Source: Entonaema liquescens
Taxonomy: Eukaryota; Ascomycota; Sordariomycetes; Xylariales; Xylariaceae
Direction: 5' to 3'
Assembly: GCA_902805475.1 (NCBI GenBank)
Contig: CADCSX010000005.1
Coordinates: forward strand, 1,685,501-1,749,500
Length of the DNA: 64,000 nt
In this document: positions 21,901-34,361 of the stretch, one piece after another
Layout: each line of letters begins with the position of its first letter
Position numbering within the stretch: position 1 is the stretch's first letter
Program-made: the position numbers and the translations under genes
Notes under the pieces: model-generated
What the model was told of the DNA's origin: nothing
Database searches by the model: none
The model's input: only the letters and a program-made list of their open reading frames with translations

Positions 21901-24621
21901 ACAAACGAAAAGAGGAGAATTAAGAATCTCACTGATGCACACGTGTAGGAATATAAGAAGCGACAAGAATAGAAATCTATTTGCTGTACATACAGAAGCT
22001 GAAAAAAAAAAAAAAGGAAAGAAATAAATAGAAAATATATCCATGTGGAGATCTGTAAGTATGGAAAGGAATTTGTGAACGAAGGCGGCTCGAGCTTTTG
22101 CTTAACAAAGTTCAGATACAGATGAGGCGATCTCCATGTGCGTGATAAGTCAACCCACGATCTTGGATCTGGGCGGTGGAACGGTGTCGAAGGAACTAAG
22201 ATAACGAAATACAAATATACCTTAGGTACATAGCGTATTATCAAAGTCCGTCCAATTTGGAAAAGCAAGGGGGTGATTCGCGAGTAGGCGAGTAGACCAA
22301 AACCTGACAAGGAGGAAAGACGCGAAGAAAAGAGAAGAAAAATCACAGTCTGCCAAGAACTGACTTACACTGGGCGCGGTACTTGGGGGAGTGACGTAAT
22401 TTGTTGCGAATTTCCCGCCCTGACCACCTTTTCCCACTCTTCCTTCTAATTTTTTCTAGCTTATCCTTGAGACTTATCCTTGAGACGTTGGAGACGTAAT
22501 TGTCTAACCGTTGTTCGTTGTCGCTGTCATCAAAATTCCATGCGAGGGCGGAACAGGAATAGCAACAATAACAACGTGAATGAGAAATCATGAGAATTAT
22601 CTGAGAATGTTAGCCTCAGGAAACATACTGGACTAAATAATACGTACTGCAGCTAAGTCCTTAGGTACCTAACCTACTTAGTTAATCTTTCAATTTTATC
22701 ATCCATGTGCGTGCACACGTACGCTATTCTCCTTCTCCCGCGGAGCCTCCCTTGAATGCCGTTTTCCAATTTGTCAGACACGAAATGGGGCACGTATGAG
22801 AAAGCCAGAATACGACCAGGCCATTGCATCTCAGCCGGGATATTTGATTCGAAGAAAGGCTGGAGAAACGATTTGTTTTTTTTTTCGCCACCTCCCAAAA
22901 CGTTCTGGGATGGGTAGGATGAGTGTGGATGGCCTGCCGCATTTCAACTAGCGTAATTCGAAACACAGGTATCTCAAACTACGTATGTAACGTTAGGGAA
23001 GATGGAAGATGGAAGATATGGAAGACGGGACGACTCGAGACTTTTTTTTTTTTTTTCCATTTTGTCTTTGTTCCTTGGCGCTAAACTCGAGCCTCCATTA
23101 CCTATCAAGACATCTTTTTAAGGTCTCTCCCGCTTTTCCCTTGGCCCTTATCCTAACGTTGTCAGATTTTTAGCCCTTGATCGCGATCTCAAATATCTGC
23201 TTTGTAATTAGATTTTTGAAATCCATATTCTCAACTCCACGATTGCTATGCGTTGCGCTAGGGAGTTGGCTCCGGAAATATCCCTACACAATAACTAGGT
23301 AGGACCAACTGCAAAATATCAAACTGCACATGTATATACGTAGTTACATGTACTGTAATAAGTATCTATATAGGTAGACTACAGATACAAATAGGCTTGG
23401 ATGAGAATTGTTATCTACCACCTATTAACTTTTCGTTCACCTAACAAACCGGAAATTTTACAGATAAGATTTAGAATTGATGACGGTATTATTCAATAAT
23501 TATGTAGTGTTTGTAGTATTGTTTCCATTCAAATGTGTGGAAGCTTGAATTTTACTCTGTACACAGCAAGCAAGCACAGGGAAATAAAAAAGTCAATTTG
23601 CTTTTCAAATAAACGGTATGCCATCCTGTCCTCGTATGTTTTCTCTAACGTCCAATCCTAGGACAGATAGTTATGTTCCGGGCTGGGGTCCGTCGGGTCA
23701 AAGAGGCAAAATGGAGTGATAAACCCCGTCTGGCGAACAGTAACCGGACGAATCACCGTCTCCTGTGCAGTATCGCCGACATCTCCAGTATCTTACGTAG
23801 CACACTCAACTTAATTTTGAGTGGTTGAATTAGTCGAATAGCGCGTCTTAGCACTGGCTTTGAACGCTAGTAGACTACCCGAACAGGCCTAACAAGCCTA
23901 ACATACACTACTAGACTACCTTCGTGTAGATACTAGGTACTTCGTACGTGTATGTAATAACTTTACAACCTAGGTAGGTATCATGTCTAGCAGGATAACT
24001 AAAACTACAGGAACAACCATGGACAACAAGGAATAGGCAGCGTGGCCGCACTGTACGGGTACTTAGGGATCTTCGATCACGCCTTCCACACAGCCATTGG
24101 ATGATCAATCCATGCCTAGTGCGGACCTTGTCCACCTTCGGCTCCAAGCATTTTTCGGGGGGCTTTTACGTCTGCTGTGCCTGCCTTTTCTCCCAAAACC
24201 ACCCCTTATGTCACTTCTTCCCTCATGACCTCATCGCCAACATCTCCTCGATACACCTGCAACTTATCACTTCGAACCATCTGCGTCAATACCAATATAC
24301 ACACACAACACAGCACAACAGCAACAACGGGTCCCCCCTGTGGTAACAACCACGCGAATAAGTTGCTAGACTAGCCTATACCGTCACTCATTCATCAATT
24401 AATCGCCACGATACCCTAGGTAGCGGCCGGCGCTCGTACCTAATTCCCCAGAGGTAGTTTGCCGTTTTTTTTTTTAATTTTTTTTTCCTTTTGCAAGCTG
24501 CCTCTCCCCAAGTCAGCGTTGTGCGTCAGGCGTATCGTTACATCATATACCTTCCCCCAAACGCCCACCTACGTATACGCACGCCCAGCGCCATAAAAAC
24601 AACTTCGTCATCGTCGTCACC
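18952..24621. other. 5.7-kb A/T-rich gene desert, probably decayed
   Basis: No intact gene on either strand. A relict exon copy at about 19735-19785 (minus) matches the one at 13172-13225. A-rich or T-rich tracts occur near 22004-22016, 22875-22886 and 23041-23056. The last 150 bases before 24622 are C/T-rich with two T tracts and serve as the leader of the bZIP gene. The many TA-rich stretches between 19400 and 20400 suggest old repeats eroded by C-to-T change, but no element ends could be defined. Confidence 0.55.
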
Positions 24622-26332
24622 ATGGCACCGACCGAAACCAAATCGTCAGATAATTCTTTGTCAGGTAAGCTTGCCGATTGTCTACCGTTTTGTTTTCCAT
24701 GCACCGACCTCCACCGGTCACTGCCTGCCCCGTACCGTTGTCGCTCCAACAGCATCAACCGAGGCGTGCAATTGATATGCGCCCAATAGGACGTCATTGC
24801 TAACAATTAATTCTCACTTGCAGAAACCAACGGCGACAAGAAGCCCGAAGTGAAGACGGAGGGAGCCGCCAGCAGTAACAATAACGAACCTGGTCGTCCG
24901 CTCGCGCCTCCCCCCAAGCCCGGCGAAGATTACTTCTCAAGTAACTTGAGCCTCGAGCCTAATCCGTTTGAGCAATCTTTTGGTACGGGCGGTACAGTTG
25001 AAACCCCAGGCGGTACCAAGTTGCCCAGCGTGGCGGCCTTAACTTCGCCGTCGTCATTGTTGCCCGGGAACGGAAACACGCCGTTCAACTGGGGAGGCGG
25101 CTCCCTTAGGACGGGACCGCTCAGTCCAGCGATGCTTTCTGGCCCGGCAAATGACTATTTTGGTGACACGTCGCATACCTTGCGTGGTGGTTTTACCCCG
25201 AACGAGAGCTCTCTACGGACGGGTTTGACGCCGGGTGGAAGTGGTTCTATGTTTCCTGCGCCAAGTCCCAGTTCCCAAGCCCTTTTTGCCCAATTAGCAA
25301 GTGGTACTGCAACTCCTAGCACGCTTGACTTCCACCGGACAGCCATGAGCGCGGCCGCGGCAAAGGCAAATCGTGACAAGCAGCCCCAGCCCGTTACTTC
25401 TCAACCGGCAGAGACAAACGGAGCAACAGTTAAGACCGAGGCTAAGCCGGCATCAGGCGCATTTGATCCCCATGACAATGATGCGGCTAATGGCCTTTTC
25501 ATGCTAGCCCAAGGTGCACAGGGGCGAAACGGTACCCAAACACAATATCCAGTTGGCGGTAATCAACCAGTCCATGCTCACCCGGCTCCACCGCCACCGG
25601 CCCAACCCGCCGCTACTTCTACTTCTCCTCACATGAACGGGAACGGCGCAACGGCGTCTCCTCCGATGAGAGGTGTTAGTGAGGCGGCTAGTGGTATTTC
25701 GGAAGAAAACGAAACGAAACCAAGTTCCAGAGGGAAGGGGAAACGTGGTGCTGGAGCTGCTGCGACAAACGGACGACGTAAAGCTGACGACACACCTGCT
25801 AAGCAGCCTGCTAATAAGAAGCCCAAGACGGCGGCTTCAGTAAATAGTAACGACAATTCTTCAGACGAAGATGATGACGAGAAAGATATGAATGGTTCTC
25901 ATCCCAAGTCAAAGATGACAGACGAGGAAAAGCGGAAGAATTTCCTCGAACGTAATAGGTATGTCTTATTTGTTTACCATGTCGCTCTGGGCGCTTTGCT
26001 AATAGTGTTTGATTAGGGTTGCTGCCTTGAAATGTCGCCAACGTAAGAAGCAATGGCTAGCGAATCTACAAAATAAGGTAGAAATGTTTAGTAGCGAGAA
26101 TGACGCTTTAACAGCGCAAATTTCCCAACTGAGGGAAGAAGTTGTGAACCTTAAGACTTTGTTACTTGCTCATAAGGACTGTCCGGTTACGCAACAACAA
26201 GGATTACACGGAGCATTTATGCAACAAGCCATGGAGACTTACAACCCGCAGATTAACCCATACGGCATGGCAGCACCTATCCCAAACCAACCTGTGATGG
26301 CAGGACAAGGAGTACAGCGGCGCTTCTCATAG
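24622..26332 (+). CDS. atfA: CREB/ATF-type bZIP transcription factor, AtfA/Atf1 orthologue (497 aa)
   Basis: A stress-response regulator downstream of the HOG/SakA MAP kinase, controlling oxidative and osmotic stress genes, conidial dormancy and development, in the nucleus. Exons 24622-24664, 24824-25958 and 26017-26332; introns of 159 and 58 bp. The N-terminus has the Aft1 HRA/OSA layout: NPFEQSFG, KLPSVAALTSP, FNWGGGSLRTGPLSPAMLSGP, and SSQALFAQLASGTATPSTLDFHRTA around residues 160-185. These contain several SP/TP sites suitable for MAP-kinase phosphorylation. The basic region FLERNRVAALKCRQRKKQW spans the second intron at about residue 393; its position inside the NR codon is the conserved place for this family. 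A leucine zipper follows to about residue 440. The C-terminus is Gln/Pro-rich and ends GVQRRFS. Frame intact; assignment confident. Confidence 0.93.
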
Positions 26333-27634
26333 GATGACGAGGCCGCCCCCCATGACCAAGTCTATCCAGAGCTACCCGGATGCTAACATCGGCAGTGATG
26401 ATCAAGAGTACGGGTTGCGGATGGTAAAAGTCAAAACAGTTGCTTCAAAAATCTTGGTCATCCATCAAACGGTTGGCTTATCATCTTTTAACACCCCTTA
26501 ATGGTATCGGGAGGTAGGGAAAATATAAGGCGCGCTTGCTCTTGGCGGCATGAGAGGTTTGGTGGGCGTTCCTAGCTAGGAAGGCGCTCGCTTGTTAACT
26601 CTGATGTCTGTAATAACATTCGATAGTCATGAGAGCACGATAGGGCGCTAGGGTTATGGCTGCATTGTGGCGCGTCTACAGCTAATGCTGTGGGATGTAT
26701 GGGCCTACAGCTTTGCCATGTTATCGGGTTGATATTGATATATGTACGTACGTATCTGGCTGGGCATACACATTAAAAACGGTGTTCTGGGAGGGTTGGA
26801 ATTTGTTTTATTATACTATCTCTCGGGGGGCGTTGAGGAGGATGAAGAAGGCATCTAGGGCTTTTCACCATCTTCGTCTTCCTCGGGAGTTACCCGGATC
26901 TCATGTTTTCGACCGCTTATATTAGCTAGCCGATACACGCGGGCTATTAACAAACGAAGCTATTACCAATGAATTATATTAGTGTGATGAGATTTCGATA
27001 ATAGGTAGATGACGGGGTAGAAAAGTACACGACTAGGTAGTAAATAGTGTTTGTGAAGATATGTTGTACTATAAGAAATGAGATAAAGTTTGGAGTGACG
27101 ATGTAAAATGATTGTTAATGCAGAGGGCGATGAATTGGAATATGGGTTAATTACCTTTACGCTGATAATTCCATAATTGAAAATAGAAGCTTTCTGATAT
27201 TGATTATTGATATATAGGTAGGTATGCATATAAAAGAGCATAAAGTAAGTGGGGCCATGCAGCCACGGCAAGACTACGTTGGCGTCGGTTGGTTGGCCCG
27301 TGCATAACAATTCATGTAAACATTGAGAAAGAAGGATCAACTTCGCGCCTCATCACCCACACCCTGTAAAGCCTCAATCGATCAAATCGCCCACGAACGA
27401 CGTCGAAACGAAAAGCAACATTTTATACGTAGCATGCCCGACCTCTTTAGTGATACACGAGATACAATCCGATATAATTGATTTAATCACCAATTGCTTG
27501 ACGCGGTTATAATAGCTGTTTTCGCGCTTCGTCACCTCATTTACCCGATTGAGAACTCGTCACGACTCGCGCGGCATAATCTTTCTATCCCAACAAATCA
27601 CTTCCACACCAATGCGCAGACTATTCCAGCGTCC
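26333..27634. other. Spacer between atfA and DSN1
   Basis: Holds the 3'UTR of atfA and the promoter of the kinetochore gene. The minus-strand open stretch at 26963-27340 is A/T-rich and has no family resemblance. Confidence 0.55.
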
Positions 27635-29324
27635 ATGACTACCCTCGTGCAGACCCGTCAACCACTACAAACCCTGAGCATGAGCAATCAGTCTCAGCCT
27701 AAGCGTCGCAGGAGCTCGCGCCTTGCTTGTGGGTAGCCCCCCTTTTGTCCCAGCGGGGAACAAGACCCGGAGGAAATATAGCCGGATAGTTCGATAACTA
27801 ATGGAATCATCTATAGCATACGATGAGCAGGATGGTGATTTTCATTTTACGCGAGGATCCAAACGAGCAAAGACGCAACCAGAACCCATACCCGAAGATG
27901 AACCAGCACCAGCTCCTGTACCCGTACCATTACCTAGAAGAGGGAGGCCAAAGCAAAATAAAGATCGCGAGAAGCAGCCAAGTTCCCCAGCTCAACCAGT
28001 CCAACCAGTCCAGCCAGCACCCAGGAGAAATGCGAAACGGAGGTCAAATCAGATAACATCGGATCAAGATGAAGTACAAACACTGCCGACGCCGCCGCCT
28101 GCACCACCGCAAAGGGCTACAAGGAAAAGAGGACGCCCATCCGTGGATAAGACCGAGAAGGAGCCCGTAAAGGCTACAAATGGGGCCTCTAAGAAGCAAA
28201 AGGAACGGATAGAGGAGGAAGCACAAGAGCCAGTAACCCAATCGACACCAGTGGATGAGCATAAGGGAAGAGGCAGAGACAATGCTTCCGACTCTAAGAA
28301 GATCGCGCTTCCGTTCAGTGATACCCCTATAATGAATCGCAACAAAGAAATGCGGAGGAAAACAGGAGCTCGCAGGAGCAGTCTGGGTATGCGTGGGAGG
28401 AGAGCAAGCTCCCTTATAGATAATGGTCACAGCGCAATACCACATAAAGCAGTCGATCCCGCCGAATTCTACAAGCATATTGAGGCCGAACTAATGGAAC
28501 CACGCCGTATGAAGCAACTCCTCACGTGGTGCGGAGAGCGAGCCCTGTCCGAGAAACCACCGTTAGGATCCTTGAATTCTAATGAGATTCTGGGAGGTAA
28601 GCTTATTAGAAAGACAGGAATACCTGTAGCTAGATATATTTGCTAACATTTAACTCAGCCCGAGCGATTCAGGACCAGTTGCTAAAAGACTTTTCCTCGA
28701 AATCAGAATTTTCGGATTGGTTTTCGCGAGAAGAAGTACCGCGGCCACCGGCCATAGTGAAGCCAAATCCGCGGAATATCGAGCACGAGGAAAAAATAGT
28801 GGCATTAGAAGAGAGAATAAAACGGTATGTTTCTATATCATGGCTCATAGAGAGGGTTATTGGCTATTAACACATGTTACAGATTAAAAGTAGAAAAGCG
28901 AGCATGGCAATCCTTAAAACAACCACCTCCAGAATTACCACCACTCTTCCCGGCCTCAGATTCAAACTCTCAATTACCATTACCCGATGCTTCACTTCTC
29001 GACTCCGAAGAGGCCGAAATACTTGCCTCACTCACCGACCCATCAGCAGCAATAAAACCCCCGAAAATTCAATCCCGACTCCAAGCACTCCAGAACTCCC
29101 TCGATTTCAGAATCGACCACCTGTCGGACAACGTGCAAAAATTAGAGCACCGCGTAAAGACAGGAGGACTACAGGCAGACCGGGTACTGGCGCTCAGCGC
29201 AGCAAGACTAAAGGAGAGGGAAGAAAAGGAGAGAGCAAGCGCGGGGACCAAGGATATGCCAGTTATGGAAGTGCTAAGGAGTCTAGGCAGGATATTACCG
29301 CCAGAGAGCGGAGGAGGAGGCTAA
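27635..29324 (+). CDS. DSN1: Kinetochore protein Dsn1/Mis13 (MIND complex), 493 aa
   Basis: A subunit of the Mis12/MIND complex that links inner centromere chromatin to the Ndc80 microtubule-binding complex. Exons 27635-27728, 27817-28596, 28659-28824 and 28883-29324; introns of 88, 62 and 58 bp, all GT-AG. The fungal N-terminus SQPKRRRSSRLA...DGDFHFTRGSKR is followed by a basic disordered region with AT-hook-like RKRGRPSVDK and RRGRPKQNK. The conserved core then starts: RRSSLGMRGRRASSLIDNG, HSAIPHKAVDPAEFYKHIEA, MEPRRMKQLLTWCGERAL. This contains the RRxS Aurora-B-type phosphorylation patch. The C-terminal half is helical (KIVALEERIKR-LKVEKRAW; LDFRIDHLSDNVQKLEHRV) and ends VLRSLGRILPPESGGGG. 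Start choice: the ATG at 27635 gives MTTLVQTRQPLQTLSM; a second ATG lies 15 codons downstream. Confidence 0.9.
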
Positions 29325-30223
29325 AGTCACGGTTGCCTTGCCGTGCCGCGTGTATGGAAAAAGCAGTAAAAAGAGAAAACAGAGATTATCGATTTTCACG
29401 TCACATCCGGGTGGTTTTTTTCTTCTCATCTTTGAACAGGCAAAGGAAAATGGAGGGGAAGGGAGCATCATGAATGATTTGCGATTACGGTTTGCGTTTT
29501 GCGGGCTTGGAAGATACCACATCGACTCGAATGAGGCGGGAAGGGCGTTTTCCGATATTCTTTTTTTTTTTAACCCGCATCCTAGATTACTTTTAGAGGT
29601 AGTCTGTATAGCGTGGGCTAGCTTGGCTTGGCTGTAGCTGGGAATCGGCGTCTGCGAGATGAGATAATGAATGACACTGCATTGCATTGCGTCGCGTTGC
29701 GCTTGGTCTGCGTTTATAAAGAAAAGAAACATCGTACGGGAGGAGAGATCTTAACTGGTAGATTTTATCGGTTGGATGGGCGGCGGTGCATTAGGGGCGA
29801 GGATCTTAGCGGTTAGCATCGTTCGTAGCACTTTGTTTATAAATGTTCTTAACTACCAGCTGTCAGGTCAGAGTATATACCTAGGTAGTTTAAGATGGAT
29901 TGTTGGGTTACTTAAGGCCAAGACTTTTATAGGATTGAGGTTTATCTCTGCTCTAGAGTATGTATGTACATATCTAACATACTAGGTTAATAGCTACCTA
30001 GGCACACATCGAAATCGTACATCTTCACCAAGCACCACTTACCGCAGTCCAAAGTTTTTCTTGTTCCGTTTGCACGTCATTCCAGCATAATCGATATATT
30101 CATACATGGAGCTCCCGCCATATTCGCCAAGTAGCCCATCGTTTTTTTATTCTTATGTTTCCGAAGTTTTTTTTCCCCCTCTTTATTGTAGTAATTGTAA
30201 GTAGTCCATCATCTAGCGCCCTT
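29325..30223. other. Spacer between convergent DSN1 and SDH5
   Basis: 3' flanks of two convergent genes. No supported feature. Confidence 0.55.
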
Positions 30224-31234
30224 TCATCGCAGCGCAGGCATAAACGCCATACCGCCCGTCTCCTTCGACCGCGCCTTCACATGCTGCCGCAACAGCTGCA
30301 GTACCTCGCTGTCGCGCCATCGCGCGGGCACAGGCCGATACGCCGGCTTAAACGTCCCCACCGTCTGAGCCCACTCGCCCGTCTCCGCCTGCGTGCGATA
30401 CGGCTCCGCCGCCGCCGCCGCCGACGCCGCAGCTACCGGCGGTATAGGCTCCTTGCCCTGGGAGGAGTCGCCCGACAGCGGGGCGCCGCCCGTGGTCAGG
30501 TGCTCCGAGGTGGCAGTCGTGGTAGTCGCCGGTCCAGCTGAGTTAGTAGTAGTAGTAGTAGTGTCCAGAGGCGTGGCCTCGGAGATAGCGGCCTCGGCAC
30601 CACCGGCGTAGTCTGCGGAACTGGTGTCTTGGGTTGCGATGGAGGGGTGGTCTCGGAGGAGGGGGCTCCTGCGTGGCCCAGTAGTAGATGTCCCAGTCGT
30701 TTTCGTCGAGGAACAGGTCGTACTGTTCCATTTGCTCGCGGGTCATGGCGGGCAGGTACTCGTCGGCGAAGGTGGAGAGGAGCAGGTCTGATTCAAGGGT
30801 TCCGCGCTTGCGGCTTTGGTCTATTGGTGCGTGGTTTGTTAGTCATCTGAACTTCTATGGTTGTATATGTTTATGTACGTTTCTAAGTAATGCCCTTCCC
30901 CTATGAAGGGAGAGTTGCGTATTGTATAAATATGGCGGAACTAGGTTATATGAGACTTACAGACTAACCGGGCACGCATAGTAGCGTCATCCTCGCCGGT
31001 TCGGCGCATGGGCTCGACGCGAAACTCAGTGCCCTCAAGCTCGCCGACGCCAATGTCTTGGCTGCGTTGTTTGTGCGGCTCCATGGGTGGCGGGTTGTGC
31101 GAAAAGACTCCGGCCCGTGCCGCGCGCGTGGTGCTGAGCGGACGACGGAGCAAGAAGAGTCGAGTAGCACCGGTTGATGGCCTTGAGGCCGAGCGCAATA
31201 TGGCGCGTGGTAGGGCGGCTACTACAGATGCCAT
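30224..31234 (-). CDS. SDH5: Succinate dehydrogenase assembly factor 2 (Sdh5/Emi5), apparent frameshift
   Basis: A mitochondrial matrix protein required for covalent FAD attachment to Sdh1. Exon 1 30961-31234 encodes a targeting presequence rich in Arg/Ser (ILRSASRPS, LFLLRRPLSTTRAARAG) and the start of the conserved domain (GVGELEGTEFRVEPMRRTGE). A 140-bp intron (30821-30960) follows. Exon 2 begins YQSRKRGTLESDLLLSTFAD and holds the core TREQMEQYDLFLDENDWDIYYW. In the sequence as given, the frame then runs into a stop at 30543-30545. The family's C-terminal block (TGEWAQTVGTFKPAYRPVPA, RWRDSEVLQLLRQHV) is present in another frame up to a TGA at 30224. One added base in each of two G/C runs (30661-30665 and 30644-30647) would join both parts through a plausible Thr/Ser linker. 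A sequencing artefact is more likely than a true pseudogene in an essential gene. Confidence 0.88.
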
Positions 31235-32241
31235 TGTGACTTTGAATCTTGCCTCTCATATGCTGGTGTGGTTTAATATGTAGTGTTGTCGTTTGCCGGT
31301 TTCTTTTCCTTCACTTTACGTTCCACTGCGCCGGGGGGATCAAAACACCGGTTAGTAAAATTCCAACTCTAAATTGAGATTGGAATTTGTAATTTGTAAT
31401 ATGTAGTTTTGTTGGTGTAGGTAAAGTTCCTTCTTACGAGTCGTTGACGTAGCTTTGGAGCTTAAAAGCTTTAAGCTTGAAGCTACCTTAGGTTAAAGTA
31501 ATTGAAGCTTTGTAATTCGCGGATCATGTGAAAATTGCCGAGGCCGTTCCTCCCACACGGCCGGTCTGGGGTATACCGGGGTTACCCTTTCTACCTTTTC
31601 AGGATGCCGCCTTCCGTTCGTCCCCGATCTGATCTGCGGTGCAATACGCAAGTACTACCCGCATGTCTACGTTAGATTAGGTACTTTTGCATATGTATGT
31701 GATACCTTATTCACCCATGTGTCTACATCATAGGTACCTATCTTTTAATTCCTCCTTCCGCTTCGTAGGGATTAATATTTAAATTTCATCAATACTTCGG
31801 CTCAGACTCAATGAAATATAGAATGGAGGACTTCTAATTATCCGATCTCGAAATGAGATAGAACTACGAGAATGGAAACTCCATAAGAAGTAGAAGGGGC
31901 CTGCTAAAGTATAGTCATTGTGACTTTACCAATTGACTTCCATCGATTCAAGTACCGTATCATTCGTTTTCTATTCATCTCTCGACTCCAAGGCGTTAGG
32001 AGACGCCTATACAGATTTTATGAGTACAAAGCATGAAATATCGTGTTCCATACAGCCATATCCATTTTGCCCTCCTGAATCCGCGTCGCACCCTGGTCGC
32101 CTCCTTTCCTAAGCTCTGTAAAATCCGGTACTCCTTTACCACGGCCAAGCATTACTTCGGTAGAAGGAAGGCTAGAGTAGTCTCAGTCAAAAAACTGATT
32201 TAGTTCGACGCCATCATTATACGCCTCAAGCTCGTAATCTT
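31235..32241. other. Spacer between SDH5 and ERV25
   Basis: A/T-rich; SDH5 promoter and ERV25 3' flank. Nothing else seen. Confidence 0.5.
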
Positions 32242-33107
32242 TTATATCAAATGCTTCGATCGGAAGTAGGCGCGCAGGTACATGATCTGCCAACCCCACA
32301 GCGCAACCAACAGCATGGTGGTGCCAATGCCGAACCATTTGACACGATTGTTCGTGCTCTCGTTGGTGTCGCGAAGCTTCACCTCTCTCAACCTAAGGTA
32401 TTCCATCTCCCTCACGATTTCTTCGATCGTCTCCTCGATGCGACGTAGGTCAGTCTCGACGGGCTTTAGCTTCTCGGTGGCTTGAATGGCGGACCAATCC
32501 TTGGCGTCGGCACCGATGTCGATATCCAGTTCTACATGTCGACTGGGGTTGTTCATACGCGCTGGTTTGAATTGGTTAAGAGCTTTTTCCGGGGTTGTAT
32601 TTTTAGCCCTATCCTCACTCACTCACACTAGTAGAGTAGAAGGAAAAGACACTAGGGAAACGGGGGAAACGGGGGAAACGGGGGAAACATACTCTGCGTC
32701 ATGATGTTCTCGAAGCATACGTCGAAAGCGGCGTCGGCATGGGAGGTGAAAACGGTTCGCTGCTCGCCTACTATGTCTTTCGGCTTGCCATATTCATTAC
32801 CTACGTTATCCACGATCTAGACCCCGTTCGCATCCAGTGTTAGCTAAAAATGCGAGATGCACCCAATGTATCGTAAGAACATGGTATAACATACGTGCAT
32901 GTTAACAATCATGCCATCTCCCTTGCTCCCACCGACGGTAGCGGTAACAACAACCAATGTATCCTTAGCGACAAAGTTCCGTATGCATCGCTCTACTTTC
33001 TTATCATTGGGTCCACGGGCCACGAGGTCGAATTTTAAAGCATTGACGGATGCGATCAAAAGCACAAGGCTACAGATATACTGCAGTAATCCTCGTGGCA
33101 AGGCCAT
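32242..33107 (-). CDS. ERV25: p24-family cargo receptor Erv25 (218 aa)
   Basis: A COPII/COPI vesicle membrane protein cycling between ER and Golgi, forming a heteromer with Emp24 and other p24 proteins. Exons (minus): 32895-33107, 32693-32816, 32242-32561; introns of 78 and 131 bp. It has a cleavable signal peptide (MALPRGLLQYICSLVLLIASVNA) and a GOLD domain (LKFDLVARGPNDKKVERCIRNF, TLVVVTATVGGSKGDGM, FTSHADAAFDVCFEN) with two conserved Cys. A coiled-coil stalk follows (IEETIEEIVREMEYLRLREVKLRDTNES), then one TM segment (IGTTMLLVALWGWQIMYLRAYF) and the short cytosolic tail RSKHLI. Length and all blocks are normal for p24-delta. The second intron contains four tandem GTTTCCCCC units (minus strand) next to its donor site. 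Confidence 0.93.
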
Positions 33108-33548
33108 ATTGTGTTGGGTTGTATCGGCTTGTTTTCTTCGTCTTTGCGAAAGGAGAGGAAAGAGTCTCGAGGCTCTTTACCAGAAGCTAACAACTTTAGG
33201 GATTTAGGTGCGTCTATGTAACTTTGTACTGTCTTGTAAAACGTGTTCAAGTGTTTCATCCAATAATATGCTTTAAATCTTAGCATTGCGATAGCCTTGC
33301 AGCTTTAATGGAAGTCACGTGCATATTAGCCTCATCAATTGACCGATTGACCGATTGACCGACTGACCGGGATGCGTCTCCATTCTTTTTTTTTCGCGTC
33401 CAAGCTCCTTTCACCTTGTATATGTAAAAAGGTATCTTTTTGTATCTTCCACGTCCGGGCGGCAAACTCAATCCAAATCGCATTCCTTCTTCAACTACCA
33501 TCAATCTATACCATCACTAGATTTGCAAGTACAGTTTATACCGTCAAG
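33108..33548. other. Divergent promoter region of ERV25 and the U1-C gene
   Basis: 440 bases shared by two divergent starts. It includes a four-unit TTGACCGA-like tandem run at about 33339-33369. Confidence 0.6.
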
Positions 33549-34361
33549 ATGCCGAAGTGTAAGTATTTACTTCATATCTTTATTATATGATACGTGATAC
33601 ATATTTTAAAGATTCCTCTTCTACAAACGCGACGCTAACAATACTCTCTATCAACAGTCTTCTGCGACTATTGCGACGTCTACCTGACGCACGACTCTAT
33701 GAGCGTGCGCAAGGCCCACAACAGCGGTCGAAATCACCTGCGAAACGTCGTCGACTACTACCAGCAAATTGGACACGAGAAGGCCCAGTCCGTCATCGAC
33801 TCGATTACATCTTCCTACGCCGCAGAGGGTCAAGCTCACAACAACCCCATGCTTCCCCAGAACCAACCCGGCGGCGCGGCCGCGGCAGCAGCAGCAGCAG
33901 GATTCCCCGGAATGCCACCACCGCCATTTTCTTTCCCCGGCGGCATGCCGCCTCCGCCTTTCCCCGGTATGCCAGCTGGTATGCCGCCCCTCCAGGCGGC
34001 GCGTTCCCCAAGGAATGCCTCGTAAGTAGCTCGCTCCTCTTTGCGTCTTGTCTATCTGTATCCGGATGATCACCAGATTCTAACGGCGCGCATCACAGCT
34101 CCACCAGGACAAGGCGGTAGAGGACTCCCCCCCTCCCTTCGCAGCCGGGCCCGGTGGCCTACCCATCCCACCCCCAGGCGCTGGCCTACCATTCCCTCCA
34201 CCAGGCGGTCTGCCGTTCCCGCCTCCGGGCGCCGGTGGCAATAACGCGCCTCCCTTCCCGTTCCCGGGCATGCCTCCGCCAGGCCAGGGCTTTCCCGGTG
34301 GGCCCTCGCCACCCGGCGCGGCTGGGGCTTCCCGCCTCCCCCTGGAGCGCCTGGCCGTTAG
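33549..34361 (+). CDS. YHC1: U1 snRNP protein C (Yhc1), with several apparent one-base frame breaks
   Basis: A spliceosomal protein that stabilises U1 snRNA pairing with the 5' splice site. Exon 1 is only 10 bases (33549-33558), the intron is 33559-33657, exon 2 is 33658-34021, intron 2 is 34022-34098 and exon 3 is 34099-34361. Residues 1-38 are the U1-C zinc finger (FFCDYCDVYLTHDSMSVRKA, HNSGRNH) with C-x2-C and H-x5-H ligands, followed by YYQQIGHEKAQSVIDSI. The rest is the typical Met/Pro/Gly-rich tail (PGMPPPPFSFPGGMPPPPFPG). As written, the frame stops at 34025, but the expected tail continues in other frames (GGLPIPPPGAGLPFPPPGG; end FPPPPGAPGR then TAG at 34359). One extra base in each of four homopolymers (33987-33990, 34006-34009, 34127-34133, 34324-34327) would restore it. 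These are probably sequence errors. Confidence 0.88.

Noticed and set aside
26963..27340. 125-codon minus frame with repeated Tyr/His/Ser
   Set aside because: A/T-rich 3' flank of atfA; composition explains the open frame.
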